This document shows positions 36,883-47,102 of a stretch of 64,000 nucleotides of DNA, piece after piece (position 1 is the stretch's first letter; every line of letters starts with the position of its first letter). The notes beneath the pieces are model-generated. The model had not been told where the DNA came from and searched no databases. It was given only the letters and a program-made list of their open reading frames with translations. This DNA comes from CAVQFD01 sp963724695 (GTDB taxonomy: Bacteria; Acidobacteriota; Vicinamibacteria; Vicinamibacterales; CAVVIG01), in contig CAVRVW010000007.1 in assembly GCA_963724695.1 (NCBI GenBank), positions 350,093 through 414,092 on the forward strand, read 5' to 3'. The translations under genes and the position numbers were made by a program.

Positions 36883-38263
36883 CGCGGCCAGCGGGCCTTG
36901 GTGGCGACGAGCGACGAGGCACTGTCGACTTCGTCGCCAGGAATACGAGCCCCGCCACCGGCGCGCCCGCCTCCATGCGCAACGTGGCGTGCGAACCCTC
37001 CGCCTCCAGGCCTGCCTCGGCGAGGCACCGTTCGACATAGGTGCGAGCGTGACTGTAGCGACCGTGCCACTCCAGGCGGTACTGGACGTCGGCGCCGGCG
37101 TCGACTGCGTGCTCGAGGGTGAAGACGAAGAGCCCGCCCTGTCGCAGCGCGCCTGCCGCGGCGGCGATCACGCGCTGCAGGGCCCCGAAGTAGACGAGCG
37201 TGTCGGCTGACACGATCATGTCGAACGTCTCGCGGTTGCCGCGTAGGTACTCCGTGAGCTCTGCGCGCTCGAGCGCGTCGTAGGCGTGCTTCTCCTTCGC
37301 GTGCGACAGCATTCCGGTCGAAAGGTCGACGCCCACCAATCGCCGCGCATAGGGCGCCAGGAGCGGGCCGCAGAGCCCCGTGCCGCAACCGGCGTCCAGC
37401 ACGTCGAGGCGCCTCAACGGCTCGATGCCCGAATCCTCGATCATCGCCGCCACCAGCGCAGGGGCCCGATACGACAAGCGTTCGAGCTTGGACTCGAAGC
37501 TGGCAGCAAAACCGTCGAAGGTCTTCTCGACGAACCCGTCCGATGCGCGCGATGGCACGGCTCGGCCCGTGCACGCCGCCAGCATGTGTGCGGCGATCGG
37601 ATCACCCGGCTCCTCGGCGAGCCATTCCTCGAAGATCTTCACGGCCTCCGGGATCGCCCCGAGCGTGCAGTGCGCAAGCGCCAGCAGTTTCCTCGCCTCA
37701 CGGTGCTTCGGCCTGAGCGTGATCACCTTGCAGTAGCACGTCGCCGCCTCCTCGGTGCGCTTCAGCCCGTTCAACAGGATGCCCAGGTTGGTGTAGGCGT
37801 CGACGTGCTCCGCGTTGAGTTGAATGGCGGTGCGGTACGCTGCTTCGGCGTCGGACGGTCTCCCGGTCGCTCTCAGCAGGACGCCGAGATTGCTGTAGGC
37901 GTTCGCGTGGCCCGGGTCGAGGGCAATCGCCCGTCGATACGCCGCGATCGCATCGTCGAGCCTGCCGTCCGCCTGAAGGATGATGCCCAGGTTGCTCTGC
38001 CAGTCCGCCTGATCGGGCACCAGCACCACGCTCCGCTCGACCAGCGCGACGGCATCGTCGCGCCGGCCCTGCTGATGTGCGAGCACGCCGGCGTAGTGCA
38101 GTGCGCGAGGATGGTCGGGCGCCAGCGCGAGGGCTCGCCGATAGAACTCCTGGGCCTCCGCGAGCTGATCGTTCTTCTGCAGCAGGATGGCGAGTTCAAT
38201 TGCCTGCTCGAGCGTCAACTCGCGCGCTGGAGTTTCGGACGGCTCCATGAGCGGCTCTGACAT
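36860..38263 (-). CDS. TPR-SAM methyltransferase fusion
   Basis: 467 residues. Five to six TPR units (residues 15-230: LGIILQADGRLDDAIAAYRRAIALDPGHANAY and so on) precede a class I methyltransferase: motif I VLDAGCGTGLCGPLL, acidic loop VGVDLSTGMLSHA, motif IV MIVSADTLVYFG. This TPR-methyltransferase fusion is common in proteobacteria and Acidobacteriota; the substrate is unknown, and the TPR part probably recruits a protein. It follows the Hcp gene by 30 nt on the same strand. Confidence 0.85.
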   Translation of the reverse strand: MSEPLMEPSETPARELTLEQAIELAILLQKNDQLAEAQEFYRRALALAPDHPRALHYAGVLAHQQGRRDDAVALVERSVVLVPDQADWQSNLGIILQADGRLDDAIAAYRRAIALDPGHANAYSNLGVLLRATGRPSDAEAAYRTAIQLNAEHVDAYTNLGILLNGLKRTEEAATCYCKVITLRPKHREARKLLALAHCTLGAIPEAVKIFEEWLAEEPGDPIAAHMLAACTGRAVPSRASDGFVEKTFDGFAASFESKLERLSYRAPALVAAMIEDSGIEPLRRLDVLDAGCGTGLCGPLLAPYARRLVGVDLSTGMLSHAKEKHAYDALERAELTEYLRGNRETFDMIVSADTLVYFGALQRVIAAAAGALRQGGLFVFTLEHAVDAGADVQYRLEWHGRYSHARTYVERCLAEAGLEAEGSHATLRMEAGAPVAGLVFLATKSTVPRRSSPPRPAGRVRTSRSG

Positions 38264-38293
38264 GCGCTCAGCCTTTGGCGCTCCGCCGAGGCG

Positions 38294-38773
38294 CTACCCT
38301 TCTTTGTTGGCCTTGAGGTCGTACTTGAAGTGAATCCCGGCGTCGAGCGACCCGTCGGCTTTTTGCGGTTTGTACTCGAAATCGACCTTGGCGAAGGCGA
38401 GGGTCACGACTTCTGACCCTGGCTGGCCGGAGCCACCGCCATGCGTCACACCGGTGACGATGACGTCATTCATCTTGACGATGAGGAATTCCTGCTGGCC
38501 TTTACCGGCTTTGCGATGTGTGATGGTCGCGTCCTTCAAGTGCAGGCCCGTGGCGCATGCTGCCAGCAGCTTCGGCGTCGCTCTATCGATCGCATGGACG
38601 ATCGACAGGTCCTGGAAGGTCGCCTTGCCTGCGCCTCCGCCCCCACCCGTCGGCGATCCGCCGCTGCTCGTGACGCCCCACGAGAACGACATGACCTCGA
38701 TCTCGTCCTTGTGCTTGGCGTCGAGCGATTCGCCCTTGATGTCCCCGATCTTCGCGAAGATGTCTGATGCCAT
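38294..38773 (-). CDS. hcp: Hcp-family type VI secretion tube protein
   Basis: 159 residues. MASDIFAKIGDIKGESLDAKHKDEIEVMSFSWGV is the standard Hcp start, then a glycine-rich loop (SSGGSPTGGGGGAGK), FQDLSIVHAIDRATPKLLAACATGLHLKDATITHRKAG and VTLAFAKVDFEYKPQ. Hcp forms hexameric rings in the T6SS tube. No other T6SS gene is in the window, so this is an orphan copy, possibly an effector carrier. It is transcribed together with the TPR-methyltransferase. Confidence 0.88.
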   Translation of the reverse strand: MASDIFAKIGDIKGESLDAKHKDEIEVMSFSWGVTSSGGSPTGGGGGAGKATFQDLSIVHAIDRATPKLLAACATGLHLKDATITHRKAGKGQQEFLIVKMNDVIVTGVTHGGGSGQPGSEVVTLAFAKVDFEYKPQKADGSLDAGIHFKYDLKANKEG

Positions 38774-38858
38774 GGTCGACGCTCCGGAACCGTTGGCATT
38801 GTACGCCCTGGATGTCGAGGCTGATCCCGAAGGTAATGGCTGGGCTTGAAGCGGTCGA

Positions 38859-40080
38859 TCAGACTCGGGAGTTCGATCGGTCGTGGTGTGTGACCTGCCC
38901 CAGCCCGCCCGCGCTTCCCCAGTGGCCCGCCTTGTAGATCCGGATGCTGACGCCGCGCGTCTCTGAAATCAGGTTGCCGTCGGCCGTATATCGCAGGTAA
39001 CCGTTCAGAGAGTGCGCCTTGTCGTGCGTCGCGTGAATCGTGGCGGGCCGTACGGAACGACCGCGCGTGTAGGCGTACGGTCCGACCGCCCCTCCCGCGA
39101 GCTCAATGAACTCGGGCAGGTTCGTGGCAATGACCCGATTGCGGCTCTCTTCGGTGACGGTCGACACGCTCAGCCGGCTGCGGACGCCCTTCGTGCGCCA
39201 CCCGTCCGTCGGCCGCCCCTCGCGGGCGTCGCGGGAGCGCTCGCGCGGGCCGTAGCCGAAGTTCACGCTGGCGGTGCGTGTGCCGACCGGCAGCGGCTCC
39301 TCGTACGACCCGCGGCTGCTCTTGGGATCGTTGAGGATGGCCTCGTTCCCGTAACCGAACGCCGCCAGGTAGTTCTGATCGCCTCTGATGTGGGCCTGCT
39401 CGGCGTCCGGATAGCCGACGCCGAGAAAATCGACCTCCTGGAAAATCGTGGACGCCAGCTGGATCCCCCACCGCCCGTCGTTGTTCGTCACCGAGTACAC
39501 GCCGTCGCACCGCGAGGAGCGTCCGCCCGTCGGGCGTGTAGCGCGTGAAGGTCAGCGAGATCACCGTCCCGATCGGACAGTAGAGGTGCACGTTCATGCT
39601 CTCGAGCAGGTCGTACGAGCCCGGCATGATCCGGGACTTGCCGCGGCCGGTGCCGTTCAGTGTCGGTGGCGGGGCTGACGCCAGCTCCGCGGCGCTCGAC
39701 ACCACGATCGGCTCGATGTCCTCGTAGATCGCGAACGGGAAGTGCAGCGTGCGCCCGAGCGCGGTCAGGTCGCGCTGGCTGAGCGCCGTGAAGTACTCCG
39801 TCACGAGCTTGAAGCTTTCGGCCACCGGTGTCGCAAAGCTGACCGGAAAGCGCGAGTCGAGCTGCGCCCCCTGCTTGAGCGAGGCCGGCTTCGGGAACTC
39901 AGGGGCGCCGCCAGCCGCCGGCCGGCCCGCTCCACCCTGGCCTGCCTGTGCGGCCTGCGCTGCCGGCGCCGCCAGCGAGCCGCCGACCACCCCCGCCATG
40001 CCGGCTGCCCCCACGGCACGCACGAACGCGCGCCGATCGATTCCCTGCCGCGTTGCCGCCCTCACCCGATCTCGAGCCAT
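38859..40080 (-). CDS. Tat-exported protein of unknown function (one frameshift)
   Basis: About 406 residues. The N-terminus has a twin-arginine motif (IDRRAFVRAVGAAGMAGVVGGSLAAPA). Two homologous-looking NTF2/SnoaL-like parts may follow: VTEYFTALSQRDLTALGRTLHFPFAIYEDIEPIV, then after a shift near 39505 VTNNDGRWGIQLASTIFQEVDFLGVGYP and an ending ISIRIYKAGHWG-like sequence. Last gene of the TonB receptor-IclR operon, 47 nt after the regulator. Confidence 0.65.
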
Positions 40081-40127
40081 ACGTCACTCGCTTTCTGAAG
40101 CAGCCGCCGCGTCACGGGCACCGCCGG

Positions 40128-41057
40128 TCACGAGAGCCCGCTCCCGCGCGTCCACGTCGGGCGAATGCCGCGCAGCACCGCGCCGTTCTGCGCGCTCCGC
40201 GGCGCCCCCAGCGCCCGGGAGATCTGTGCGGTCGTCTCGAGCAGCATCGGGAGGCAGTCCTCTTTCAGCCGCTTCATCGACAGCCGCGACGCGTGGCCGG
40301 CCACGTTGACGGCCGCCTCCACTTCGTGGCGGTGATTGAAGACCGGCGCCGCGATCGACCGCACGCCGAGCTCGGATTCGTCGCTCGCCGACGCCCATCC
40401 CCGGCGACGCGCCTCCTCCAGCGTTCGCCGGAACACCCGCTCGTCGGTAATCGTGTGCGGCGTGAGCGCGCGGAGCGGATCCGTCGCCAGGTAGGCGTCG
40501 AGGTGCTCCCGCGGCGCATGCGCCAGGAGCACCTTGCCGATCGCCGTGGCATGGGCCGGCAAACGGGATCCGAGCACGAGGCTGGCGCTCATGATGCGGC
40601 GCGCCGGCACGCGAACGACGTACACGATGTCGGCCGCATCGAGCACCGCTGCCGAAGACGACTCGTGGAGCGTCTCCACGAGCGTCTCCAGGTACGGCTG
40701 CGCCACGCGCCCGACGTCGATGCTCATCAAGTAGGCGAAGCCGATGTCCAGGATCCGCGGCGTCATGGAGAACTGCGTGCCCCGCTGCACGACGTACCCG
40801 AGATCCAGGAGCGTGAGCAGGTAGCGGCGCGCCACCGCGCGCGTCAGGCCCGTGCGTTCAGCGACCCCGGTAATGGTCAGGATCGGGGTGTCGTGCCCGA
40901 ACGCCCGGACGACCGCGAAGCAGCGTTCGACCCCCTGGACGAACTCTGCACGCGGCCTTAACGTGGCCGCCGCACTGGCACCCCGCGCTTCCCGCTGTGG
41001 CGAATCTCCGGGCGCCGCACCGCGGCGGATCGACGTCGTCTGCCTCACGTCACACAC
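40128..41057 (-). CDS. IclR-family transcriptional regulator
   Basis: 309 residues. Winged helix at about 38-100 (FVQGVERCFAVVRAFGHDTPILTITGVAERTGLTRAVARRYLLTLLDLGYV) and the IclR effector domain with LPAHATAIGKVLLAH and IAAPVFNHRHEVEAAVNVAG. LTRAVARRYLLTL is typical of the PcaR/PobR subgroup, which responds to aromatic acids. It lies 49 nt after the TonB-receptor gene; likely autoregulation through the site at 44052-44076. Confidence 0.9.
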   Translation of the reverse strand: MCDVRQTTSIRRGAAPGDSPQREARGASAAATLRPRAEFVQGVERCFAVVRAFGHDTPILTITGVAERTGLTRAVARRYLLTLLDLGYVVQRGTQFSMTPRILDIGFAYLMSIDVGRVAQPYLETLVETLHESSSAAVLDAADIVYVVRVPARRIMSASLVLGSRLPAHATAIGKVLLAHAPREHLDAYLATDPLRALTPHTITDERVFRRTLEEARRRGWASASDESELGVRSIAAPVFNHRHEVEAAVNVAGHASRLSMKRLKEDCLPMLLETTAQISRALGAPRSAQNGAVLRGIRPTWTRGSGLS

Positions 41058-41106
41058 CCCGGCGTCCGGGAGGCCTCGTCGAGACGGCCTCCCGGCCTGC
41101 CTTGCG

Positions 41107-44009
41107 TCAGAACGTGAACTCCACGCCGACGCGCGCGACGCGCGGCGGGAGAATGGCGCTGATGGCGCCGTAGGTCGAGCTCGACACGTACCGGACCGTG
41201 GTCGCGGTGTTCACGTTGAACAGGTTGAAGACGTCGAACGAGAGCGACAGCCGCTTTGCGCCGCCCAGCTGAATCGGCTTCATGGCCTTGATGTTCACCA
41301 CGTGCTGGGCGGGGTCGCGCTGCGCCCCGAGCTCCTCGAGCGGAAGGGTGACCGTCACCGCGTTCGGCACGTTGCGGAACGCAAACGTCCGCTGCCGCGG
41401 CACCCCGGCCAGGAAGTTGTACAGCGCGCTCACGTTGATGTCCCACGGCGCGCGATAGCTGCCCATCATCTTGCCGCTCCAGTCCCACGTCTGGTCGAGC
41501 GGGAAGAACTCGTCGTTCGGGCTCGACGGCGTCGCCGACAGGCCGCTCCAGACGTGGTTCTTGACCATTTGGAACGACCCGAGGGCCATCCACCCGTTGC
41601 TCTGGCGCTTGGTCACCGTCAGCTCGAACCCTTTGTAGGTGTCGTCGTGCTCGCTGTCGCGGTTGACCGGACTGTTCGGCTCGAAGGCCGCGCCCTTGTA
41701 CTTCGGGTCGTAGTCCCAGAACGTGACGAGCTCGCCGTCGTCGGCGTTGCCGGTCGTGCCGTCGGGACCGGGATCCCGTCGCGTGACCGGGATGTTCCAC
41801 GCCGAGTAGGGACGCAGGATCTTGACGTTGCCGTACGTGCCGGCCACTTTCTTGTAGATCAACAGCCCACGGAACGACATGTTGTTTGCGAGCTCCTGCT
41901 CGATGGTCAACGACGTTTCGTCGGTGTGCGCCTGTTCCAGTTCCGGGTTGACGAGCGGGCGGGGCGTGGTGCTGATGCCCGACGCGCTCGACCGCTGCGC
42001 GAGCGCGACGAAGTCGTCGGGGTTGTTCGAGGTTCGAACTCGCCCGGTTCATACAGGAGGTTGTTGTTGTAGTCATGCCACTTGTACGTCGTGACGGTCG
42101 CCGTGGCCGGGTTGAAGCTGCTGCCGAAGTTCGCCGCGGCCATGTGGAGGTAGCGGCCCCACTGGCCCTTGAGCACCGTCCGGCCGCTGCCGAGGATGTC
42201 CCACGACGCGCCCACCCTCGGGGCGATGCCGTTCCACGTCAGGATGTCCATTTCCCCGTAGGTCGCCGGAGTGCCGAACTCGCTGGCCTGCTTCACGCCG
42301 CCGCGGCTGAACAGGTCGTGGTGCTCGAAGCGCACGCCGAGGTTGGCCGTGACGCGCCGGCCCACCCGCCAGGTGTCGGAGAGGAAGAGGTTCGGATTGT
42401 TCAGCTTCGAGTCAGCGTCGACCGCGCGGTCCTCGGTGCGGATCTGATACGCCGCGCCGTTGTTGCAGCAAGCGGGTGTAGTTGCCGCTCTCCAGATCCG
42501 TGTAGCTCACGCCGTAGACCGAGATGTACTGCTGGTACCCCACCTTGAGCTCGTGCTGGCCCATGACCGACCGCGCGGGGTAGTAGTTCATCGACGCATT
42601 GATCTGGTGGTTCTTGTTCGGGTTCCGCGCCGTCGCCGCCGGCCCTGTGGTGAAGCCTGTGATGACGTCGCTCGTCATCGGGTTGCCGGGAACATCGGCG
42701 CCGTCCTGCGCCCGCCACTGCGCCAGATACGAGCTGTCGCCGGCCATCGCGCTGACCATCACCCGGCTCGACGGGGTCCACACGGTACTCGAACTTCCAC
42801 GGCATCGGGTCGTACCAGTAGTTCCACGTCGATTCGAGCGGCACGAACAGGCTCGCGCCGCGCTCGTGCTCGTTCTTGATCGAGCGGCTGACGAACCCGA
42901 TGAAGCGGTGCTGCGCCGCCGGCTGGTACGACACCTTCAGCGTCTGGCCGGGGTTCCACATCGTGCGCGTGGCCGGCGGGTCGTCGGCGGTGCCGTACTT
43001 GTTGTCGGGCCCCGGAGCCGCCGAGAAGCCGAGCTCGTTGGAGACGCGCTCGATGCTGCGGAAGGCGGCGAAGAACCAGAGCTTGTCGCGCACGATTCTG
43101 CCGCCGATCTGCGCCGGTGAAGTCGTAGTAGCTCTCGATGCTGTTCCCGGACGCACTCAGGCCCTGCGCGATCAGCGCGTCGTCCACGTTGGTGGCCTGG
43201 AGCGAGGGGTACTGCCCGTCGTAGGAGAGCAGGCCGTGGAAGTCGTTGCCCCCGGACTTGACCACGCCCGTCCACGCGACGCCCGGCGTCGCGAACTCGG
43301 CGCTGCTGCCGACGGCCGTCACCTGGATCTCGTCGAGCGCCCGCCCATCGAGGTAGGCCATGGAGCCGCCTTCGAAGAGCCGCGTGTTGATGCCCTCGAG
43401 GAACGGCGACTGCTGGTCCGACCCGAAGTTGTTGCCGCCGCTGGCGAACTGGCCCGTGCGATTGCCGCCGACGTCGATCGCCCCGGAGTAGCGCACGCCG
43501 GGCGCCAGCGCAATGGCTTCGCCGAGGCTGCGCGAGGTCGGAATCGTGTCGAGCACGTCGTGGCTCAAGTTCGAGCTGACCGTCGTCGTGGTCACGTCGA
43601 TGACCGGGCTCTGGCCGCTCACGGTGATGGTTTCCTGCACCGTGGACAGCTTCAACTCGATGTCGACGCGGGCTTCGAACCCGGCGCTGAGCTGGATGCC
43701 CTCACGCAGGATCGTCTGGAAGCCTCCCAGCTCGAACTTCATGGAGTACGTGCCGAGCGGGAGATTCCGGATCTGGTACTCGCCGTCCAGTTCCGAGACG
43801 ATGATCCGTTCGCGCAGCTGCAACGACGGACTGCTCACCGTCACGGTGACGCCGGGAACGCCGGCGCCGGATTCGTCGACGATGCGGCCCCGCATGGCCC
43901 CCGATCCGACGGCTTGTGCGTGCGCGCTGGCCGCTCCCATCAGGAGCAGCAGGCCCAGGGTGGCTCCGGCAACGATCCGCCGCTGGCAACTGACCCATAC
44001 CTGCGTCAT
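41107..44009 (-). CDS. TonB-dependent receptor with carboxypeptidase-like extension (frameshifts)
   Basis: About 968 residues. GGAGG 6 nt upstream of ATG 44009 and a signal peptide (RRIVAGATLGLLLLMGAASAHA) set the start. Residues about 33-115 form a CarboxypepD_reg domain (MRGRIVDESGAGVPGVTVTVSSPSL; YQIRNLPLGTYSMKFELGGFQ); a plug domain follows (IPTSRSLGEAIALAPGVRY, GNNFGSDQQSPFLEGINTR), then the barrel ending ARVGVEFTF with the final Phe. Shifts near 43120, 42780, 42460 and 42030. This is the Oar-like type frequent in Acidobacteriota. Probable import of a polymer breakdown product or aromatic ligand under IclR control. Confidence 0.87.
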
Positions 44010-44051
44010 GTGCATCCTCCAAAAACCCACGTCTGTCCGCCACGCGCGAAA

Positions 44052-44076
44052 TGTTCGACATGCGAACAAATGTTCG
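44052..44076. promoter_or_regulatory. triple half-site TGTTCG-N5-CGAACA-N2-TGTTCG
   Basis: TGTTCG at 44052-44057, CGAACA at 44063-44068 and TGTTCG at 44071-44076, 43-67 nt upstream of the TonB-receptor start. It forms two nested inverted repeats. PcaU-type IclR regulators are known to bind three repeated half-sites, so the IclR protein encoded in the same operon is the natural candidate. Confidence 0.55.
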
Positions 44077-44169
44077 CTGAGGTCGTGGGGCGTAACCTAG
44101 AGCGACACCCGGGCCGCGTCAAGATCTTTCTTGCCTGGACGTGCGCCGCCGCTCGTCTTGCCCCACAAT

Positions 44170-44703
44170 ATGGACATGATGAACACCGGATACCGCCTTG
44201 TCTCGGCATGGGCCGCAGGGCTGGCCATGGTCGTCGCTGGTGTGCCCGGCCCCGCGGGCAGCGTCTCCGCGCAGGCAGTGAACCCGTGCACGCTGCTCAC
44301 GGTCGACGAGATTCAACCGCTTGCGCCAAACGCGAGCATCGCCGACGGGGTTCCGAGCTCGCTCCAGACTCTCGGCACCTCCAGCTGTCGATACACGTGG
44401 GGTGCCGGCGTCGGCCGCTTCAGGCTCGACGTCACCGTCAATGAAGCGCCCCGGATGTATCCCGGCATGAGCCCGGACCAGATCAGGCAGCGTCTCCAGG
44501 AGTCACTCAAGGAGGGGACGACCGATGCGGTCATCCCGGACGTCGGCGAAGCCGCGGTGTTCAAGGCCGAATCGCCCCTCCTGGCCACTGCGACCGCATC
44601 CACAAAAGGCCGCATCCTCGGCGTGCAGCTCGACGGACTCGACGCGCGCGAGAAGAAGGACGACGTGGTGGCGCTGCTGAAGACGGCAGTGTCGCGGCTG
44701 TAG
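44170..44703 (+). CDS. secreted protein of unknown function
   Basis: 177 residues from ATG 44170 (in-frame ATGs at 44176 and 44179 are alternatives). Signal peptide TGYRLVSAWAAGLAMVVAGVPG, mature part NPCTLLTVDEIQPLAPNASIADGVP with a conserved Cys pair (NPC, SSCRYTW) as in DUF3558-like or sensor-type periplasmic proteins. Divergent from the TonB receptor. No clear family. Confidence 0.6.
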   Translation: MDMMNTGYRLVSAWAAGLAMVVAGVPGPAGSVSAQAVNPCTLLTVDEIQPLAPNASIADGVPSSLQTLGTSSCRYTWGAGVGRFRLDVTVNEAPRMYPGMSPDQIRQRLQESLKEGTTDAVIPDVGEAAVFKAESPLLATATASTKGRILGVQLDGLDAREKKDDVVALLKTAVSRL

Positions 44704-44741
44704 GCATCACTCTGAATCGAAGAACGCTGCTCGCAGCGGTC

Positions 44742-47102
44742 GTGTATTGCGGCGCGGCGTGCCTGTTCACCTGGCCGCTCGTGCTGCATGCGCGCACGCT
44801 GCTCGGCGCCGCGGACGCGAACGGCGACGCGTCTTTGTACCTGTGGGCGCTCGGGTGGGACTTCCGGGTCATCTCGGAACACCCGTTCTGGCTGTTCACC
44901 GGGCGTGTGTTCGACGCCAACATCTTCTTCCCCGCCCCGCGAACGCTGGCCTACTCCGACAACCTGCTGCCCCAGGCTCTGGCGCTCTGGCCCGCCTACG
45001 CCATCACCGGCGACCTGGTCCTCTGCTACAACCTGCTGTTTCTTGGTTCGCTCGTGGCCGCGGCTCTGGCGATGCACGTGCTGGCGCGGGAACTGACCGG
45101 CAGCGAACGCGCGGCGTACATCGCGGGGTTGATCTTCGGGTTCGCCCCCTACCATTTCGCGCATCTCGGGCACGTCCAGCTGCAGGCGCTGTACTTCATG
45201 CCGCTGTCGTTCCTGTGGCTGCATCGCCTCTTCCAGCGCGAGCGGCGCCTGGATACGGTGATGCTTGGGATCGTGCTGGGCCTCCAGGCCCTCAGCTCCA
45301 TCTACTACGGCATCATCGGAGGCATCGGGATCGCGTTTGCGACGGTCGCACTCCTCACGCTCACGGACCGCCCGCGTGTCTGGCGACAGCTGAGGCGCGC
45401 CGCCACGGCCGCCCTGATCGCGGTGCTGGTCGCGCTGCCGTGGGCCGTGCCCTACCTGCTGGTGCACCGCGAGACCGGCGCCGGGCGCTCGATCGGAGAT
45501 GCCGCGAGGGGCGGAGCCATCCTCGCCAGCTACCTCCAGGCGCCGCCGACGAACCTGCTTTACGGCCGCACGGGCGTCCTGCGGCCGGGGCCTGGCGAGT
45601 GGCTGCAGTACCGCGAAGGCGTTGAACAGGAGTTGTTCCTCGGGTTCGCTGCTCCGCTGTTGGCCCTCCTTGGGTGTGTGCTCGCGTGGAAGAAGAGCGG
45701 GAGGGCCGCCGTGGTGTTCGCTGCCGTCACGGTGGCGGGTGTCATCCTGTCGATGGGACCCGAGGGCCCTGTGCCGCTCTACTCGTGGCTGCACCGCGGA
45801 CTCTTCGGGATGGCGGCCATCCGCGCCGTGCCCCGCTTCAGCGTCCTCGCCCTGCTCGGCGTCGCGGTCCTGGCCGCGCTCGCGATTCGTTCGCTGGAAA
45901 CCCGGCAGCCGCGACTGGCGCGCGGTCTCGTCGTCGCCGCGCTGCTCGCCATCGGGGTCGAGTACAGCAACGGCGCCATCGCCTACCCGCCTCCGCCCCC
46001 CATGCGCACCAGCGCCGGGGCATGGCTCAGCGTCCAGCCCGGGTCCGGCGCTGTCTTGTGCGCGCCCATGCGGGTCTGGCTCGCCAACACGCCGTGCATG
46101 CTGCAGTCGCTCGAGCATCGCCGTCCCGTCGTGAACGGATACAGCGGCATCATGCCGCCGTTCTTCGAAGCGATGGTGGAGGCGGCAAACCGTCTGCCTG
46201 ACGCGGATGCCCTGCTGGCAATGCACAATATCGGGGTCGAGTACGTGGTCAGTGACGGGACGCTGGCGGTGGAACCGGCATTCGGCGAGGTCCTGGTCGA
46301 GCGGGCTCGATTCGACCAGCAGCGCGTGTACCAGCTGCACTGGTCGCCCGAGGTCGAAGCGAAGGTACGGGCGAGGGTGGACGTGGCGCCTCCCGATCCC
46401 GGGCCCATTCCGTTCACCGCCGGCGAGGCCGCGACCTACCGGCTGCGGTGGACGAGCGGGCCGCTCGATGTGGCTGCCGGGCAGGCCACGATCTCGGTGG
46501 CGCCGCCGGGCGCAGGTGCGGGCTATCTCTTCCGTGTTGACGCATCGACGGCTCCGTGGATGTCCCGCTTCTACGAGGCCATCGTCAGGCTCGAATCGGT
46601 CACGGGCCCCAGCCTGCTGCCGCTGACCTATACCGAAGCGATCGACGAGGGCACGCGAGGCATCGAGCGCCAGCTCACGTTCGACCAGGAGCGTCACGAA
46701 GTGCGGATCGAGAGCGGCGGAACGTCGATTGTGCTGCCGCTCGGGCTTGGCGCGCGCGACCCGATCAGCGCGTTCTTCTACTTGCGCACGCTGCCGCTCA
46801 CGGAAGGCGCACGGTACGGCGTTCCGATCAGCGACAACGGCCGCCCGCTGCGCCTGGATGTCACCGTGGGGCCGAGGGAGTCCATCGTGCTGGACGGGCG
46901 CACATGGGAGGCGTGGAAAGTGCAGCCTTCGGTGAGCGAACGAATCGATCGCGATCCGCTGCGCATGACGGCCTGGCTCAGCGCTGACGAGCGTCGGGTG
47001 CCGCTGGTGGTCGATGTGTCCGCGCCGTTCGGGACGGTGCGGGTCGAGATGACAGAGTACCGGAACGCCACGGCTGAGCCGGATCGATCGCGCACTCCGT
47101 AG
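44742..47102 (+). CDS. GT-C-like membrane protein fused to a DUF3108 domain
   Basis: 786 residues from GTG 44742; CTG 44712 (LNRRTLLAAVV) would extend the first helix. About eleven helices to residue 420, with DANGDASLYLWALGW in the first loop and FGFAPYHFAHLGHVQLQALYF, as in uncharacterised GT-C membrane proteins. A soluble segment (YVVSDGTLAVEPAFGEVLVERARF) resembles the periplasmic tail of that group. From residue about 555, PFTAGEAATYRLRWTSGPLDVAAGQATISV to VRVEMTEYRN matches the DUF3108 fold normally found as a separate secreted protein. No frameshift, so the fusion is real in this sequence. Confidence 0.7.
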   Translation: MYCGAACLFTWPLVLHARTLLGAADANGDASLYLWALGWDFRVISEHPFWLFTGRVFDANIFFPAPRTLAYSDNLLPQALALWPAYAITGDLVLCYNLLFLGSLVAAALAMHVLARELTGSERAAYIAGLIFGFAPYHFAHLGHVQLQALYFMPLSFLWLHRLFQRERRLDTVMLGIVLGLQALSSIYYGIIGGIGIAFATVALLTLTDRPRVWRQLRRAATAALIAVLVALPWAVPYLLVHRETGAGRSIGDAARGGAILASYLQAPPTNLLYGRTGVLRPGPGEWLQYREGVEQELFLGFAAPLLALLGCVLAWKKSGRAAVVFAAVTVAGVILSMGPEGPVPLYSWLHRGLFGMAAIRAVPRFSVLALLGVAVLAALAIRSLETRQPRLARGLVVAALLAIGVEYSNGAIAYPPPPPMRTSAGAWLSVQPGSGAVLCAPMRVWLANTPCMLQSLEHRRPVVNGYSGIMPPFFEAMVEAANRLPDADALLAMHNIGVEYVVSDGTLAVEPAFGEVLVERARFDQQRVYQLHWSPEVEAKVRARVDVAPPDPGPIPFTAGEAATYRLRWTSGPLDVAAGQATISVAPPGAGAGYLFRVDASTAPWMSRFYEAIVRLESVTGPSLLPLTYTEAIDEGTRGIERQLTFDQERHEVRIESGGTSIVLPLGLGARDPISAFFYLRTLPLTEGARYGVPISDNGRPLRLDVTVGPRESIVLDGRTWEAWKVQPSVSERIDRDPLRMTAWLSADERRVPLVVDVSAPFGTVRVEMTEYRNATAEPDRSRTP

